Assembly: GCF_030265065.1 (NCBI RefSeq)
Contig: NC_080410.1
Span: 40,305,398-40,369,397 of the forward strand
Direction of reading: 5' to 3'
DNA length: 64,000 bases
DNA from: Corythoichthys intestinalis
Taxonomy: Eukaryota; Chordata; Actinopteri; Syngnathiformes; Syngnathidae
Part shown: piece by piece, positions 22,797-34,643 of the stretch
Layout of the letters: each line of letters opens with the position of its first letter
Position numbering within the stretch: the first letter of the stretch is position 1
The notes under the pieces: model-generated
What the model was told of the DNA's origin: nothing
The model's database searches: none
Seen by the model: only the letters and a program-made list of their open reading frames with translations
Made by a program: the position numbers and the translations under genes

Positions 22797-22965
22797 CTTT
22801 GCTGAAAGTTGAATGCCCCGAGGAATGCAAAAACGCAGCTTTTATATGCTGTGTGGCAAGGGGGCACAGGCACACCCATGATATGATGTGTGCCTGCTGG
22901 AAAGCATCCAAATGATGCAGCACACTCCCACCACACCAGAAAAATACGAGAAAAACACCCAAACA
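22797..22965 (-). promoter_or_regulatory. Promoter of alpha-globin gene B
   Basis: A TATAAA (22841-22846) and a CACACCC box (about 22871-22877) occupy the same relative positions as in gene A. Similarity to the gene A flank extends about 165 bp and then fades, marking the conserved proximal promoter. Confidence 0.7.
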
Positions 22966-23695
22966 AACACTTTAATGAAATGTACATTTTCACAGTTTTA
23001 AGGTAGCCACTATTTTGCTTACTAAACATATCGTATGGATGAAATCCAAATTCTATTTGAGTAGACTCATCTGTAAAAGCGTACCGCGGATGACCCACAA
23101 GTCATTTATTTCGGGATTTATTTTCATCAACCAGATTTGTTGTTAGCACAGTTAATGAGGTGTGTAAAATTCTTTCTTTGAAAGTCTAAAAACATGGGCA
23201 CCAACACAGTAGGTCAAGTACACAAACACAAGTTGGCAGACATACGCAGCAGTTTCTTATCAGCTCAAATGCACTACACTCTAAAAAAATGCATATCTGA
23301 TAAGCATATATTTTTCTCCTTAAGCTGCAAACATACTCCTGAGTTTTTCATGCACCGGTTGAAGCAATAATAATTGATATAAATGCTAAATAAATACACA
23401 AAACAAATGCATAAATTCATGAGAAACATTTAAAATTGTGTTTAAGTTTGGAAAAGCCACCTTTACAATGTCATGAAGTCTAAAAAAAAAAAAAAAAAAA
23501 AAAAAGGTGTAAATTTTCCATTTTGGCGAGAAATAGCCAATAAAACAAATTTAAAGAGAAAAATGTAATGTTTACTCAAAAAATTATATACGGTACTTTG
23601 GGGGGAATTAAAAAGTTGTAAATCTTGGAAAAATATTTTTTTTTCACGAAGTACTTCTTTTAAATAGAAAAAGGAAACGTTACAAATAGGGCTGC
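22966..23695. other. Intergenic, nothing recognised
   Basis: AT-rich spacer with a long A run at 23480-23505. No gene, hairpin or terminal-repeat element could be supported. Confidence 0.4.
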
Positions 23696-23861
23696 AACTA
23701 ACGATTATTAAGTAACAATGTAAGTAACAATGAAGACAAAGTGGATGATTATTGTCGGTCAAAAACAATATTTTATCACAGCTTCTGGACTTAACCAACT
23801 GTATCGGTTATCAAATTTGCTGGCAACTGATTTTAAATTGATTAATTGTTGCAGCCTTATT
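23696..23861. mobile_element. Short hAT-type MITE (AGGGCTGCAAC ends)
   Basis: The left end AATAGGGCTGCAACTAACGAT and the right end ATTAATTGTTGCAGCCTTATT are inverted copies. This terminus is common in fish hAT-derived MITEs. Only about 165 bp remain and no exact target duplication was read. Confidence 0.6.
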
Positions 23862-24059
23862 AAGACACTAGTTTAGACTGTAAGATGTCCGAAAATTGGC
23901 AAAAATATGTGTTGTTGTTTTCCGAAGTAAACACAGATTTTTGTTAATTCTAATAAGAATTACAACTGAGAAGTTATATCTATTTTATAATTTCAAGAAT
24001 TTCGACAAGTTTACAATTTAAACAACAACAACAACAAAAACAACTTCATACTTAATATA

Positions 24060-24956
24060 CAGTGGGGCAAATAAGTATTTAGTCAACCACTAATTGTGCA
24101 AGTTCTCCCACTTGACATATTAGAGAGGCCTGTAATAGTCAACACGGGTAAACCTCAACTATGAGAGACAGAATGTGGGGAGAAAAAAAACAGAATTTTT
24201 AAAGAATTTATTTGCAAACCATGGTGGAAAATAAGTATTTGGTCAATACCAAAAGTTTATCTCAATACTTTTTTATGTACCCTTTGTTGGCAATAACGGA
24301 GGCCAAACATTTTCTGTCACTCTTCACAAGCTTTTCACACACTGTTGCTGGTGTTTTGGCCCATTCCTCCATGCAGATCTCCTCTAGAGCAGTGATGATT
24401 TGGGGCTGCCGTTAGGCACACTGGACTTTCAACTCCCTCACAGATTTTCTACGGGGTTGAGATCTGGAGACTGGCTAGGCCACTCCAGGACCTTGAAATG
24501 CTTCTTACGAAGCCACTCCTTTGTTGGCCTGGCTGTGTGTTTGGGATCATTGTCATGCTGAAAGACCCAGCCACGTCTCATCTAAAATGCCCTTGCTGAT
24601 GGAAGGAGATTTTCACTCAAAATCTCTCGATACATGGCCCCATTCATTCTTTCCTCTACACAGATCAGTCGTCCTGGTCTCTTTGCAGAAAAAGAGCCCC
24701 AAAGCATGATGTTTCCAGCCCCATGCTTCACAGTGGGTATGGTGTTCTTCGGATGCAATTCAGTATTCTTTCTCCTCCAAACACGAGAACCTGTGTTTCT
24801 ACCAAAAAGTTCTATTTTGGTTTCATCTGACCATAACACATTCTCCCAGTCCTCTCCTGGATCATCCAAATGCTCTCTAGCGAACCGCAGATGGGCCTTG
24901 ATGTGTACTGGCTTCAGCAGGGGGACACGTCTGGCAGTGCAGGATTTGAGTCCCAT
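24060..24956 (-). mobile_element. Tc1-like transposon, truncated
   Basis: The left terminus CAGTGGGGCAAATAAG follows TA and matches the ends of the copy at 42559-44084. Minus-strand frames give Tc1 transposase pieces: KTRRG is lost, but [34 protein letters not shown] and [17 protein letters not shown] (catalytic-core region) are clear. The part encoding the N-terminal HTH domain and the other terminus are missing beyond 24956, and the frame is broken downstream. Confidence 0.85.
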
Positions 24957-25639
24957 GCAATTTCAAACGATGCCCAACCCTAACTATAAATGCCTTTAAC
25001 CCATAATAAGCCACTCATTTAACTCATTGGCTGCCATTGACAGTGCTTGATGTCCAATCCATTTGTATTGGGAGGACTGGCAGTGTATGATTGCTGCCAA
25101 TATTCCTTGAACTGAATTGCACTGCACTGAAACATCAGCATTCACAGACAGTAGAGATAGACAGATTATCTGGTGGGCCGATTATCAACACCGATATTTG
25201 TAAATTTGACGTATAGTGATCCCTCGCTACTTCGCGCTTCAAACTTCGGGCCCTCAGTCCATCACGGATTTTTTTTCAATTATAAAATAAATACAATATA
25301 TTTTATAGAGATGTCCTGATCTGATCACGCACAGCCTCTCACTCTCCCTCCTGCTGCTTTTCTTACTCACCAGGGCAGCTGCAGTTTGTTTGTTAAAGAC
25401 CAAATGTGAAGTAAGGTTGGCCAACCATGTTTTTGAATAATATCAATGGCTAAACAATTATAAGCATATTTTCGTTATTTTTTTTTTTTTTTACGCAACC
25501 CTTCCAGATTCTTTGTTTAACCCAGAGCAACACCCTTGACAACGAAAATGCTTTTCTTCGTCAATCTTCGGAAATTACGTCACACAGAGAACTGCGAGGG
25601 ATGTCCGCCATAGAACAGTATTGTTGCATTGCTTCTCGG

Positions 25640-25854
25640 TAAGATGCCACGGCGGAGTGTGGCGATGTATCGTTCTCAATCTAAAGAAGTTGTATGAGTG
25701 GCCAAAGGACAGCAGGGCACGTAAATGGACATCTTTCGTTCGCACGAAGCGAATGAATTTCACGCCATCATCGAGTAGTGTTCTCTGCTACAAACACTTC
25801 GAAGATGCCTGCTTCCTCAACCGGTCTGCTTATGATCAAGGATTTGCAAAAAAG
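25640..25854 (+). pseudogene. Degenerate THAP-domain exon
   Basis: The ATG at 25643 opens MPRRSVAMYRSQSKEVV, then the frame changes and reads LYEWPKDSRARKWTSFVRTK, MNFTPSSSSVLCYKHFED and YDQGFAKK before a GTAAGT donor. The WPKDSRARKW core and Cys-x2-His (CYKH) match the THAP finger, while the first Cys pair is damaged. Third independent THAP relic in the window, not an obvious copy of the other two. Confidence 0.65.
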
Positions 25855-25911
25855 TAAGTGTGATTTTTGGATTGATGACTGATGACTTAGTCAAAGCAGA
25901 GCTGCCAACTG

Positions 25912-26046
25912 TTGTGGAATTAATAGTAGAAGGTAGCGACGTTAGCCGAAAGGTAACTCGAGGCAAAACCCTGATCCTGTTGTGGAATGAGCAGTAGAAG
26001 CTAGCGACGTTAGCCGAAAGCTAACTCATAGCAATCCCCGATCTTA
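25912..26046. repeat. Two tandem copies of a ~67-bp unit
   Basis: A unit starting 'gttgtggaat' and containing 'tagcgacgttagccgaaag' occurs at about 25912 and 25979. An inverted partial copy ('gctaacgtcgctagcttcta') lies at 26208-26228. Confidence 0.7.
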
Positions 26047-26124
26047 GTTGTATTGAGTTAATTTTGCCTACACTTACAAATTCGTCAAAACTTTTCTTTT
26101 ACCCCAGCCAATAGTAGGTGGTTT

Positions 26125-26214
26125 ATTTACCTGGCATGTTTCGGTGAATACTTCCGTCAGAGGGTCTGAAGGCGGAAGTGTTCGCCGAAACATGTCAGGT
26201 AAATAGAAGCTAAC
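26125..26214. repeat. Strong inverted repeat (hairpin)
   Basis: Left arm 'atttacctggcatgtttcgg' continuing to 'acttccg' pairs with right arm 'cggaagtgttcgccgaaaca' continuing to 'tcaggtaaat', with a loop of about 16 bp. Arms of about 32 bp differ at a few positions. Likely part of a MITE. Confidence 0.75.
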
Positions 26215-27055
26215 GTCGCTAGCTTCTACTGTTCATTGCACAACATGATCAGGGATTCGTCAAAACTTTGCTTTTATCCCAGGCAATAGTAGGTGGTTTA
26301 TTTACCTGACATGCTTCAAATCATAAAAATAAGAACGGCCTATATCTTACCAATCTTGTAATCTCGATGGGTCTTGTCTCCATTCCATGTCAGGTAGTCT
26401 GGGCACATTGTTTGCATCCTGATTAGCGTCTGGCTAATACATGTACGGTCCAACATAAAATTCCAACCTCCTCCTCTTCCTCCAACTCTTCAAAAACCTG
26501 GATCTCCTCACTTGCGCTCGATCTATCGCTTATATCGCTGTTTGAATCATTGTTTGAAGGGCTTTGTATGGCGGCCGTATGGAGCGCTGCCATTGCTGTT
26601 CTCGGTGTGACGTATCACTTTCGAGTTCGTCCCCTTTCAGGCTCGAACTTCGGAAACGCGATTATTTTGTCAAAAATACAACATATAAATTATTTTTTCA
26701 TGCCTTATTTGTTGGACAATGTTTAATTACTTTAATTGTGACCCTATTTGGCATGTTATGAATTTACTTCACGTTTGGCCTAAAAGCGCTTCACACTATA
26801 TCCTCATCTACCTACTGGTGACGCAGCACCAGGAGAAACATGGGGTTTAGTGTCTTGCTCAAGGATACATAGATGAGGTTATCAGAGCTTTGTTTTCTGT
26901 GGAAAATTTATTTATTTATCTATTTATTGAACCTTTTATTCAACTTTATAAGAGATGTTTCTGAGTCTAGGAAATTCAGGCACTTTTGGAGCTATTATTT
27001 TTTATTTGATAAAATGAACATGCTTAAGGCATTTCAATGACGTTCAGTGTTTGCA

Positions 27056-27342
27056 ATATTGGTAAATGGAGAGTACTTAAATAGCGCATTTATCTACATT
27101 GTTACAATGCCCAAAGCACTTTACATTAGCACACATTTACCCTTTCACGCACACATTCACATACCAATGACCACTGGTGCTGCTGCCATGCAAGGCGCTG
27201 CCAACCCATTGGGGGCATATTAGGGTTCAGTGCCTTGCCCAAGGGGACTTCGACAGTGGGCAGTTGTAGCCGGGAATCGAACCGTTGACCCTTCGGTCCC
27301 AGGACGACTCAAGCTGCCAACTGCGCCGCGGCCACCCGTTTA
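27056..27342 (-). mobile_element. tRNA-derived SINE
   Basis: Read on the minus strand, the head (from about 27338) has an A-box-like GCGCAGTTGGCAGC and a perfect B box GGTTCGATTCC, then a tRNA-unrelated body, and a tail 'gtaaagtgctttgggcattg' and 'gcgctatttaagtactctcc' shared with fish LINE 3' ends. This is the layout of a tRNA-type SINE that borrows a LINE tail. A partial relative lies at 26790-26868. Confidence 0.75.
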
Positions 27343-27482
27343 ATTTTTTATTCTTTTTTTTTTAAGCGCTAATTTTCACACTTTTACTGCAAATGAATAC
27401 TCTAAATATCGGTTATCGCCCCCAAATAACTACTAATAATCAGTATCGGTTCTGAAAAACCCATATCGGTCGGTCTCTGACA

Positions 27483-28163
27483 GCCTTGTGAGTTTAAATG
27501 AATTGGACTTCCATTGTTGTCAATGGCAGCCAATTAGTTAAATATTATAAAGTTAAAAAAAAAAAAAACTTTGGGCAGAGTTTTTTAAAATTTTGTTTTT
27601 AATAACAGTTATTGATTTATAATTGTATTAACATGGGGAAAAAAAGTAAAAATAATGATCAATAGTTTGGAAGAAAATGTAATTATAGTCGAGACCACAT
27701 ATGTGGACATCCCACTTTGGGATGTTTTAGGCCTCACTTATATATTAAATGTTAATATTGTGGCCAATATCACCCAAAATGAAATGTTCATGTATGTCGA
27801 CCTCAGGTATTTTCAAGGTCAAGTTTAGAAAAAATAAATAAATTACCAAAGATAGTCACTGACCCTACTAAGGGTTAATCATCACTTCACAGAGTGAAAC
27901 CATGAGAATTACTGTAATTAAACAAACAAACAAAAAAGATATACTCTGGTACCATCTGGTGGACATCATTGTACCGTACATCACAACAGAAAAAGGACTT
28001 GCCAATGTCTCCAAGTTTTAAGTTCATTTAGTGGTTTAATATAAGAAAGTAATAAAATACATGCAGAACAAAGTGTAGTGCAATGAAAACAAAGTTTAAG
28101 TGAAGTTTTATGTCTCTAGTTGACTTAAGTGTGCTTTTTTTTTTGTATAGGTGCGTGTGTTTT
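27483..28163. other. Intergenic, 3' flank of the heat-shock gene
   Basis: Holds a copy of the dispersed motif at 27490-27545 and AT-rich DNA. No canonical AATAAA on the minus strand was found close to the stop of the heat-shock gene. Confidence 0.4.
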
Positions 28164-31100
28164 CTAGTGTGTGTGCTGGGCCTCGGTCTTCTCCTGTGTG
28201 ACGGGGAATTCGAGAGAAGTCCTGAAGAGAGGAGGCGCATCTTCTTGCTCCTCTACGATTGCTTCTTTGCGCTCCTCCACCGCCGCTTCCTTGCGCTCCT
28301 CTGCAATGGGCGCATCAGGCCCCTCCGTGATCTGCTTCTTGGCAACCGGGGCGTGGATCCGCAGCTGACCGTCCTCCATGAGGGAGCAGGAGAGTCCCGA
28401 CAGATCCAGATGAGGCGAAAGGTGGATGTTCTGCTTGAAGCCCACCCGCGAGGCGGCCGAGGAGGCGAAGGAGGCTCGGGAGGAGGGAGAGGAGCAGGAG
28501 TGGGCTTCCTGAGCGCCCGCCTGCTTGCAGGCCATCACCAGCAGGTTGCGTCCTTCCAGCTTGACGCTGATGTCGCCAGGAGCGTAGCCGCGGGCGTCCA
28601 ATGTCACCAGGAGGTCATCGTGCGGCGAGGACTGTTGCCTTGGCTCCTCTTCTTCAGGATCCTCTCGCTCGCTCATTCTGAACATATTGAAGTGAGAGTG
28701 AGTCAGATTCTTTTAACAATCATCCTTCTATCTATGCATCTATTCTTCCATCATTTCAACAATCAATCATCGATCTGTTCAAAGTCCACCCAGTGCTCTA
28801 TCATATATCCATCTAGTTTTCTCCCAGATCGTTTAAATCAGTTTGGGCATCTAGCCATGTATTTGACTTTGGGGTCAGCAGTTCGCGGCTCTAGAACCGC
28901 ATGCGGCTCTTTACTGCTGCACTAACTTTTTCAGAAATACTTGAAAATCGAAAAAGATGGGGGAGGGAGATATATTTTTTGTTTTAATATGGTTTCTGTA
29001 GGAGGACAAACATAATACAAACATTATTCTAATTCATTTATATTTTAATGAAGTTAAAGTTGAGGCAGCATCATACAACAGAGTCGTCATTTGGTGCGCC
29101 ATTCTCTATAGGATGCACTGCAGGGAAAAACATTATATCACGAAGGCTCATTATGTATTTGTAGCCAACTTAGTCATTTTGATAGTAGGCTAATATAGCT
29201 AATATGCAGCACGTGTTGTCTTCATTATAAGGTTTAAACTGTATTAGGCTGTTATCTTTTTGCGGCTCCAGACATATTTGTTTTTTGGTCCAATATGACT
29301 CTTTAAACATTTTGGGTTGCAGATTTAACCACACATATAGTCATCTATCTAGCTCTCAATTCATGCATACACCCAGCTATCCATTTGTCTATCCAATCAT
29401 CTATTTATGTCATCTATTTCAACTCTACAGTGGCATGAAAATGCGTGGGCAAAATCATCATCCATTAATTCATCTGTATGAATATATCAAACACACGGCC
29501 CGAGGGCCAGGTGCATAATTTTGCATGGCCCGCGAAAGTAAATCATGTGCATCGATTTCATGTTTTAGATAAAAATTAGATACATTTTCTGCTGTCTTTC
29601 AGGAATGATCAAGGAATTCAGAATTTTATTTGTTTAAAAAAATTTTTTTTTTTTTTAATATAAAACCGTATTTTGATTAAAAATAGAGAAAATATTGTTT
29701 TTTGTTTCCTTTTTTGGTTTTGAATTGCAAAACAACATATCTAAAAATAAATGAAAAACAGTAAATCATGGGCATTGATTTCAAGTTTTATTTTTTGCTA
29801 ATGAAATTTAAATGCATTTTCTTTGAATGATTAAGGACTTCAGATTTTGTTTTCTTTTTAATTTAATTTTATCTTTTAAATATTTCTACATTGGGGGGGG
29901 GGGGGTTTTATAATTAAAATAAATAAATAAATAAATAAAAGCCAGCGCTTTTTAGTTCCCCCTCCCCTCTTGTGTGCTCTTAGGTTAAACATGTAAATAA
30001 TTAAAAATAAAAAGAAATTATTGCTGTATTTTAATTTGTTAATTAAAACACATAAAAATATAAATAAAAGATGGACCGTTTCACCCATTTTTGCAATTAA
30101 AAAAATGCAAATAGATTAAAAAAACAAAAAAACAAAACATTTACAAACGTAAAATATATACAAAAATATTTGCTACCGTAATTTTCGGACTATAAGCCAC
30201 CACTTTTTTCCCTCATTTTGAATCCATCATCTTGACACTATCATGGTCATTACTGAATGCTTATGACAGATGTCATTAAGTATCATCTGGCAAATTATGT
30301 CACTAACTCCATTTATGTCCCGCTTGGATCTTTTACATCCATTCAAAAGTGAGATACACTAAATGACATCTGTTATGAGCATTTATTAATGCTCATGACA
30401 GTGTCATGTCTTAATTATGATTGTTTTATCACAGTCTTATGGCACCACTGTCAAATAAAGTGTTACCAAATACCATAGCTAGCAATTAATGAAACAACTG
30501 GAACAGTAACTGAAGAAATAATTAGCATAGAAAATTTTGATTGCTAATTACATTTGTAGTGCTGCAATGCATGCTAGGTGGCATGTTGGACGACAACAGC
30601 ATTGATGGCAGGTGGCAGCAAAGGTTGACCCCAAGGGAGCAGTGATGGCTAAATGAAGCTTCTTGAAGCAATGAAGCTTGGCAGCTAATTTGTTCAAAGC
30701 TTCATGGTGGTTCATTTGGTCTTCTGACAGTCTTATGTTGCCGCTGTCAAATGAATTTTTACTGGTCAATATCTTTTGGTCTAAATATCCCATAATACTG
30801 TGAGGACAGCTGCGACTTATGGGGCTTATCTATGAACAAATGTCATTTTTGTATCAAATTTGGTGTTTTGCGGATTAAAGACAGGTGCGCCTTATAGTTA
30901 GAAAATTACAGTATATGAAAAGTCTCAAAAACGACAATTTTCAAAAAAGCGCTGACACAACGCAAAACCTGCCATTAAAATAGTAGTTGTCGATTCATTT
31001 GATCGTCGATTAATTGTGGCAGCACTAGTTTTTCAGACATCATTGCCCTCCCAACGATACCATAACTACAATGTCTTTCAAAGATGTTTAACAGCCCAGC

Positions 31101-31464
31101 ATCTACTTCACACATACAGTATTATATTGCCCTCCTTCTGTTTTCAGTCATTTATTCCTTCTTTCTAACCTTCTAACATCAGATCAGTCCCTCTGTTTCC
31201 CATCCATTTAACCTGCAAATTATCTCGGTTCATCAGTTCTATTTGACCTTCTGTCCATCTATCATCCAAGACATACCTGAGGAAAGCGGAGGGCACGAGT
31301 GCCGAATCCAAGAGTCGCGATCTGTCCTTGAAGAAACTGTCGGCCAGCTCGGCTTTGCGGTTGAAGAGGTCCTGGCGTAGCGAGGAAAGAGGCCATAGGA
31401 GACCCCCCTGGTTGAAGAAGGGGTCATCGCCAAAGAGGCTGCTCAGGGCTGCGTGTCGCGACAT
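28164..31464 (-). CDS. hspb9: Small heat-shock protein, hspb9-like, two exons
   Basis: Small heat-shock proteins are ATP-independent chaperones built on an alpha-crystallin domain. Exon 1 (31277-31464) starts MSRHAALSSLFGDDPFFNQ and ends at a CAG/GTATGT donor; exon 2 (28164-28677) follows a TTCAG acceptor. Together they encode 233 residues without a break. The alpha-crystallin domain is visible in exon 2: DDLLVTLDARGYAPGDISVK, LEGRNLLVMACKQ, an Ala/Ser-rich loop, then LSCSLMEDGQLRIHAPV. The tail is acidic with a repeated EERKEA motif. The N-terminal FxDDPFF start and the domain sequence resemble fish and mammalian HSPB9, though this name rests on memory. The 2.6 kb intron is filled with repeats. 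The gene sits between globin genes B and C. Confidence 0.85.
28678..31276. other. Intron of the heat-shock gene, filled with repeats
   Basis: Holds a degenerate hAT piece with 'gcggctctagaaccgcatg' and 'ttttgcggctccagacat' (about 28870-29310), another with 'cacggcccgagggccagg' (about 29500), a (TAAA)n tract near 29920, a C/G run, and the TIR element at 30176-30911. No other exon was seen. Confidence 0.55.
30176..30911. mobile_element. TA-flanked TIR element (CCGTAATTTTCGG family)
   Basis: Starts CCGTAATTTTCGGACTATAAG (in two overlapping words) after TA and ends 'gccttatagttagaaaatta' plus cag before TA. It is the uninterrupted relative of 36803-38744, sharing 'ctgcaatgcatgctagg' and 'caaagcttcatggtggttca'. 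It serves as an empty-site reference for the hAT insertion at 37313-38400. Confidence 0.75.
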
Positions 31465-31640
31465 GTGGCTGATCTTTGTGTTCAAGCAGACGTCCGGTTG
31501 CGCTTCTTTCCAGCTTCTTGTTCTGGCTCATGTGGGCTCTTCTGGCCTTAATATACTTCCAGTCCGTACGCCCCTTTTCTCCCTACATGCTATTTCCAGA
31601 TCATGAGCTCAGGGCTGTTCCCATTTGTTGCTGAGGGAAG
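31465..31640 (-). promoter_or_regulatory. Upstream region of the heat-shock gene
   Basis: A TATATTAA box (31548-31555) lies about 85 bp before the chosen ATG. Only imperfect TTCnnGAA-like words are near it (around 31505-31610), so a heat-shock element cannot be firmly called. Confidence 0.45.
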
Positions 31641-32139
31641 GGATACCCTGGAATTCGTCAGACGGCTCACGGGGGCATCTTGTTTGTCTTTGGACTGAGT
31701 CACGACTGAAGAAAAATCCCCCCGTGTAACTGTGTAGGATTGATGTAATCAACCACTTTCTTCTGGAGTTGATTTTACTTCAGTGGACGGAGATCCATAC
31801 ACACGAGAATGCATTTGCTGTAAAGCGGGGATCACCGACATAGTGCTCCCCAAGGACCACATGAGTCGCCAGCAGGCCTTTATCTAAAAATAGCTCAGCA
31901 GGGATGAGACATTGTCATTTCTGAGGAATGCTGTGAGAGATCATTCAGAATGTAAACATTGCAGATGGTTAAATCACTGCCACTGACAGCGATAGACGTC
32001 AAAACCGTTTGAATTGGGATGGCTGGTCTTGAATGTTCATGTTTCGAGTTTATTTTTATAAATAATGTTGAGCTAAAGTAAATGATGTGCATGAACTTCA
32101 TGTTTTGTTTTTTTGTTGCGTGAAAATGAAATTTAAATA
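31641..32139. other. Intergenic, one dispersed motif
   Basis: Contains the dispersed motif 'gacagcgatagacgtc' near 31985. No gene or terminal-repeat element was recognised. Confidence 0.4.
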
Positions 32140-32147
32140 GTTTCCAT

Positions 32148-32985
32148 TAGGGGTGTGACAAAATATCAAAATGGTGATATATCGTGATACTTTGTATCAC
32201 AAAAGGTTATTGATATGCTCCTGCTAAGAATCGAGATATCATTTTAAAAAGGTGTCAATAAAAAAAAAAAAAAAAAAAATTAAAAGGAACCAACAAGTTG
32301 CTACCAAAATCTTCCAACATAATAGTGTCTCAATTTACTCTAAGGCTGCATTGACTGTGCACGACGCCGAATCCATTTAGACTGGGAACGTTCGTTTAAT
32401 CGAAACCAGAGCATATACAGTCATTCTGTCTGATTTTCAGGGCATTTACAGGTCATTTCCTGTTGAGTTTGAGTCACTGCCTATTCATTTGGGTGATTCC
32501 CAGGTCACTTCCTGTTCTGTAACTCAAAATAAACAGCAAGTGACCTGTAAAATACCCCAAAATCAACAAGAAGTAACTGAAAATTAACAGGTAAATGACC
32601 TTAAATAGCCTAAAATGACTTCATTGCCTGGCATTGTCTGCCACTGACGGCCATAGACGTTCAATCCGTTTGAAGTGGGAGGGATGGCAGCGAATGAATG
32701 AATGTTCGCTGCTACCCTCCCAGTTCAAATGGATTGGACGTCTACTCGTGATAAACTTCCAATTCACAACAGAAGCTTGTTTTTCTGTTTTCTACTAGTG
32801 ATAAACTCATTCCAATTCACAACAGAAGCTTGTTTTTCTGTTTATTAGTTGTAGAATATTTTAGAATGATTTCCTGACCAATGTATCGATAATCGTTGAT
32901 AATCGCCATATCGTCAGATTGTTATCGTGAGCTTTGTATCGCAAATTGTATCGTATCGTGAGGTACCAAGAGGTTCCCACTCCTA
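32148..32985. mobile_element. Non-autonomous hAT element, perfect 8-bp TSD
   Basis: Starts TAGGGGTGTGACAAAATATC and ends AAGAGGTTCCCACTCCTA, flanked by GTTTCCAT at 32140-32147 and 32986-32993. The subterminal regions are rich in ATCGATA words. The interior contains 'aacaggaagtgac'-type repeats and the dispersed motif. Partial relatives lie at 44203-44640 and 45926-47020. No transposase. Confidence 0.9.
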
Positions 32986-32993
32986 GTTTCCAT

Positions 32994-33560
32994 AGTCCTT
33001 AACCCTTTCAGACCTAAGTAAGCTGCTAAAGGACATGACGCGTTTGCGTCTCTAAACCAATTAATACACTGAATTTAGTTGCTATTGCCACTTCTGGAAG
33101 ATTGGATGAAACTTTACCCATGAAAATGAAATTAGTTTTGGCACGCCCTCATTGCTATTTTTGGCTCTTTGAAAATGTCTGACCAAACGTAACTTTGAAA
33201 AGAGCAACGTAAAATGCTGATTTCTCATTAAAAACACATTAACATTAAAAATAACCAATAAAAGCATGAAATATCCCCGACCCAAAAAATTGCTCTTTGT
33301 TATGGTGTTTGAGTAGAGTCAAAATCGATGCAGATTTTTTTTTCTTGTCCAGCAGAAAAAATGCAGGTCTGAAGGGGTTAAAATGAAGGCTGAAGACTGC
33401 AAAAAATTTGGGAATATTTGCTGTTTATTTATTAATTTGATCCATTTTTATCCTTTAAAAATAATGTTTTAACTATTTAAAATACTGAAAAAAGAACATT
33501 TACTACTTATCTGTTTTTGTTTGATAAAATAATAAAATGTTAATCAGCTGTAAAATGAAC
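32994..33560. other. Intergenic, nothing recognised
   Basis: AT-rich DNA with no supported feature. Confidence 0.4.

Positions 33561-33561
<1 letters not shown>

Positions 33562-33642
<81 letters not shown>
33562..33642. repeat. (GATA)n microsatellite
   Basis: About 20 uninterrupted GATA units. It is followed by 'cctttattgtcccaaaggga', a common fish repeat tail, so the microsatellite probably began as the 3' end of an interspersed element. Confidence 0.95.
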
Positions 33643-34139
33643 CCTTTATTGTCCCAAAGGGAAATTCATTCATTCAAAAAAAAATCACATTTTTTCTATT
33701 TGAAAAAGTGTCAATAGATTAAATAAATCAAATTCTAAATACATAACTGAGTATTTGGCTATCTTTCTTTCTAAAAACATGGATAAATGCGGAAACATGC
33801 TAAGACTGCACTCTCCTGACTCCATAAAGGTCTTAATAGTCATCTTAAACACATGCGAATGGAGCAGCTGTCAAGAATGGATAACAGCTGGTGGCCACTA
33901 AGCACAAATTTAGGCGAACACATTTAGGTTACAAGGTCTCATCGCCGCCATCTTGAGGCATGAGATCAGCACATTGGCATCCGGAATGCCGACGTTGCAA
34001 GGAGCGAGCGTCATGAGTATTCGGGGCTATTGGTGGCACTAAAAACGGCATCACGTCTGATATGTAATATACTTTTTTGGGGGATCTTGACTAGTGTCCT
34101 TTAACTAACTGTCTACCATTGACAACAAAAGATGTCCAA
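33643..34139. other. Intergenic, nothing recognised
   Basis: Short stretch after the microsatellite; the first 30 bp continue the repeat tail. No gene seen. Confidence 0.4.
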
Positions 34140-34570
34140 TTCTTTGACTGCAAATGCTACCATCTATAATATTCAGTTTTTTTTTCAATGGCGTTTCTTC
34201 AGCGTGCCACTCAGCCAAAACCGTTTGACCCACCGACACCGCTCATACACCAAAACGACCAACCAAAATTTCTGTTCGCCCCAAAATGAGTGTTACTTGG
34301 GAAAAAAAGTGAAATTTCAAGACACTACTTGTCCTTCAATTTTTTGTCAAAATCACATCAATTACACATTAAAAAAACTTCAGGAAACTCAGGGGAACAA
34401 ATGTTGTATACACTCTTTGCCAAAAACGTCTTGTTCAGCCAAATTTGCCCAAAACATACCCATTCATTTCTAATGTGCAAAATTTCACATTCATTTAAAT
34501 GGGCCTATTCTCCATTCAGCTATAAAGTACAAAATTTTCCATTGACGCCTATTAATTTACAACCCAAGTG
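34140..34570. repeat. Dispersed repeat, inverse copy of 1-380
   Basis: Shares 'aatggcgtttcttc', 'aaccgtttga' and 'caaatttgcccaaaac' words with the start of the window, in opposite orientation. The ORFs over it are low-complexity and unsupported. Confidence 0.5.
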
Positions 34571-34589
34571 ACTAAATATCAACAGGAAG

Positions 34590-34643
34590 TTACTCCTAAA
34601 TGCCTCAATATAAACAGGAAGTGACAGCAAAATGACCCCAGAT
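34590..34643. repeat. 'aacaggaagtgac' repeat array, left part
   Basis: Loose tandem repeats of about 35 bp built on 'caacaggaagtgac' and 'aaatgcctcaa'. The array is interrupted by the hAT element at 34644-35599 and resumes at 35600-35735. Similar arrays are at 32440-32640, 44440-44620 and 63050-63190. Confidence 0.65.

Larger units (their letters stand above)
25150..27482. mobile_element. Composite TIR element with ATCGG-rich ends
   Basis: The left end (agagatagacagattatctg) and the right end (tcggtcggtctctgacag) are inverted similarities followed by 'ccgatatttg' and 'aaatatcggttatcg' words. Enclosed are a fragment of the 'agtgatccctcgct' repeat (25208-25300), a THAP exon relic, a hairpin, and a SINE. 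No exact target duplication was seen, so treating it as one element is inference. Confidence 0.4.

Noticed and set aside
26125-26260. CRISPR-like repeat or regulatory hairpin
   Set aside because: A single hairpin in vertebrate DNA flanked by transposon-like repeats; no spacer array.
27240-27340. A possible tRNA gene (perfect B box)
   Set aside because: No complete cloverleaf could be formed; the layout and tail are those of a tRNA-derived SINE.
28110-28925. 271-codon plus-strand ORF
   Set aside because: It overlaps exon 2 of the small heat-shock gene on the other strand and is a shadow of its GC-rich coding sequence.
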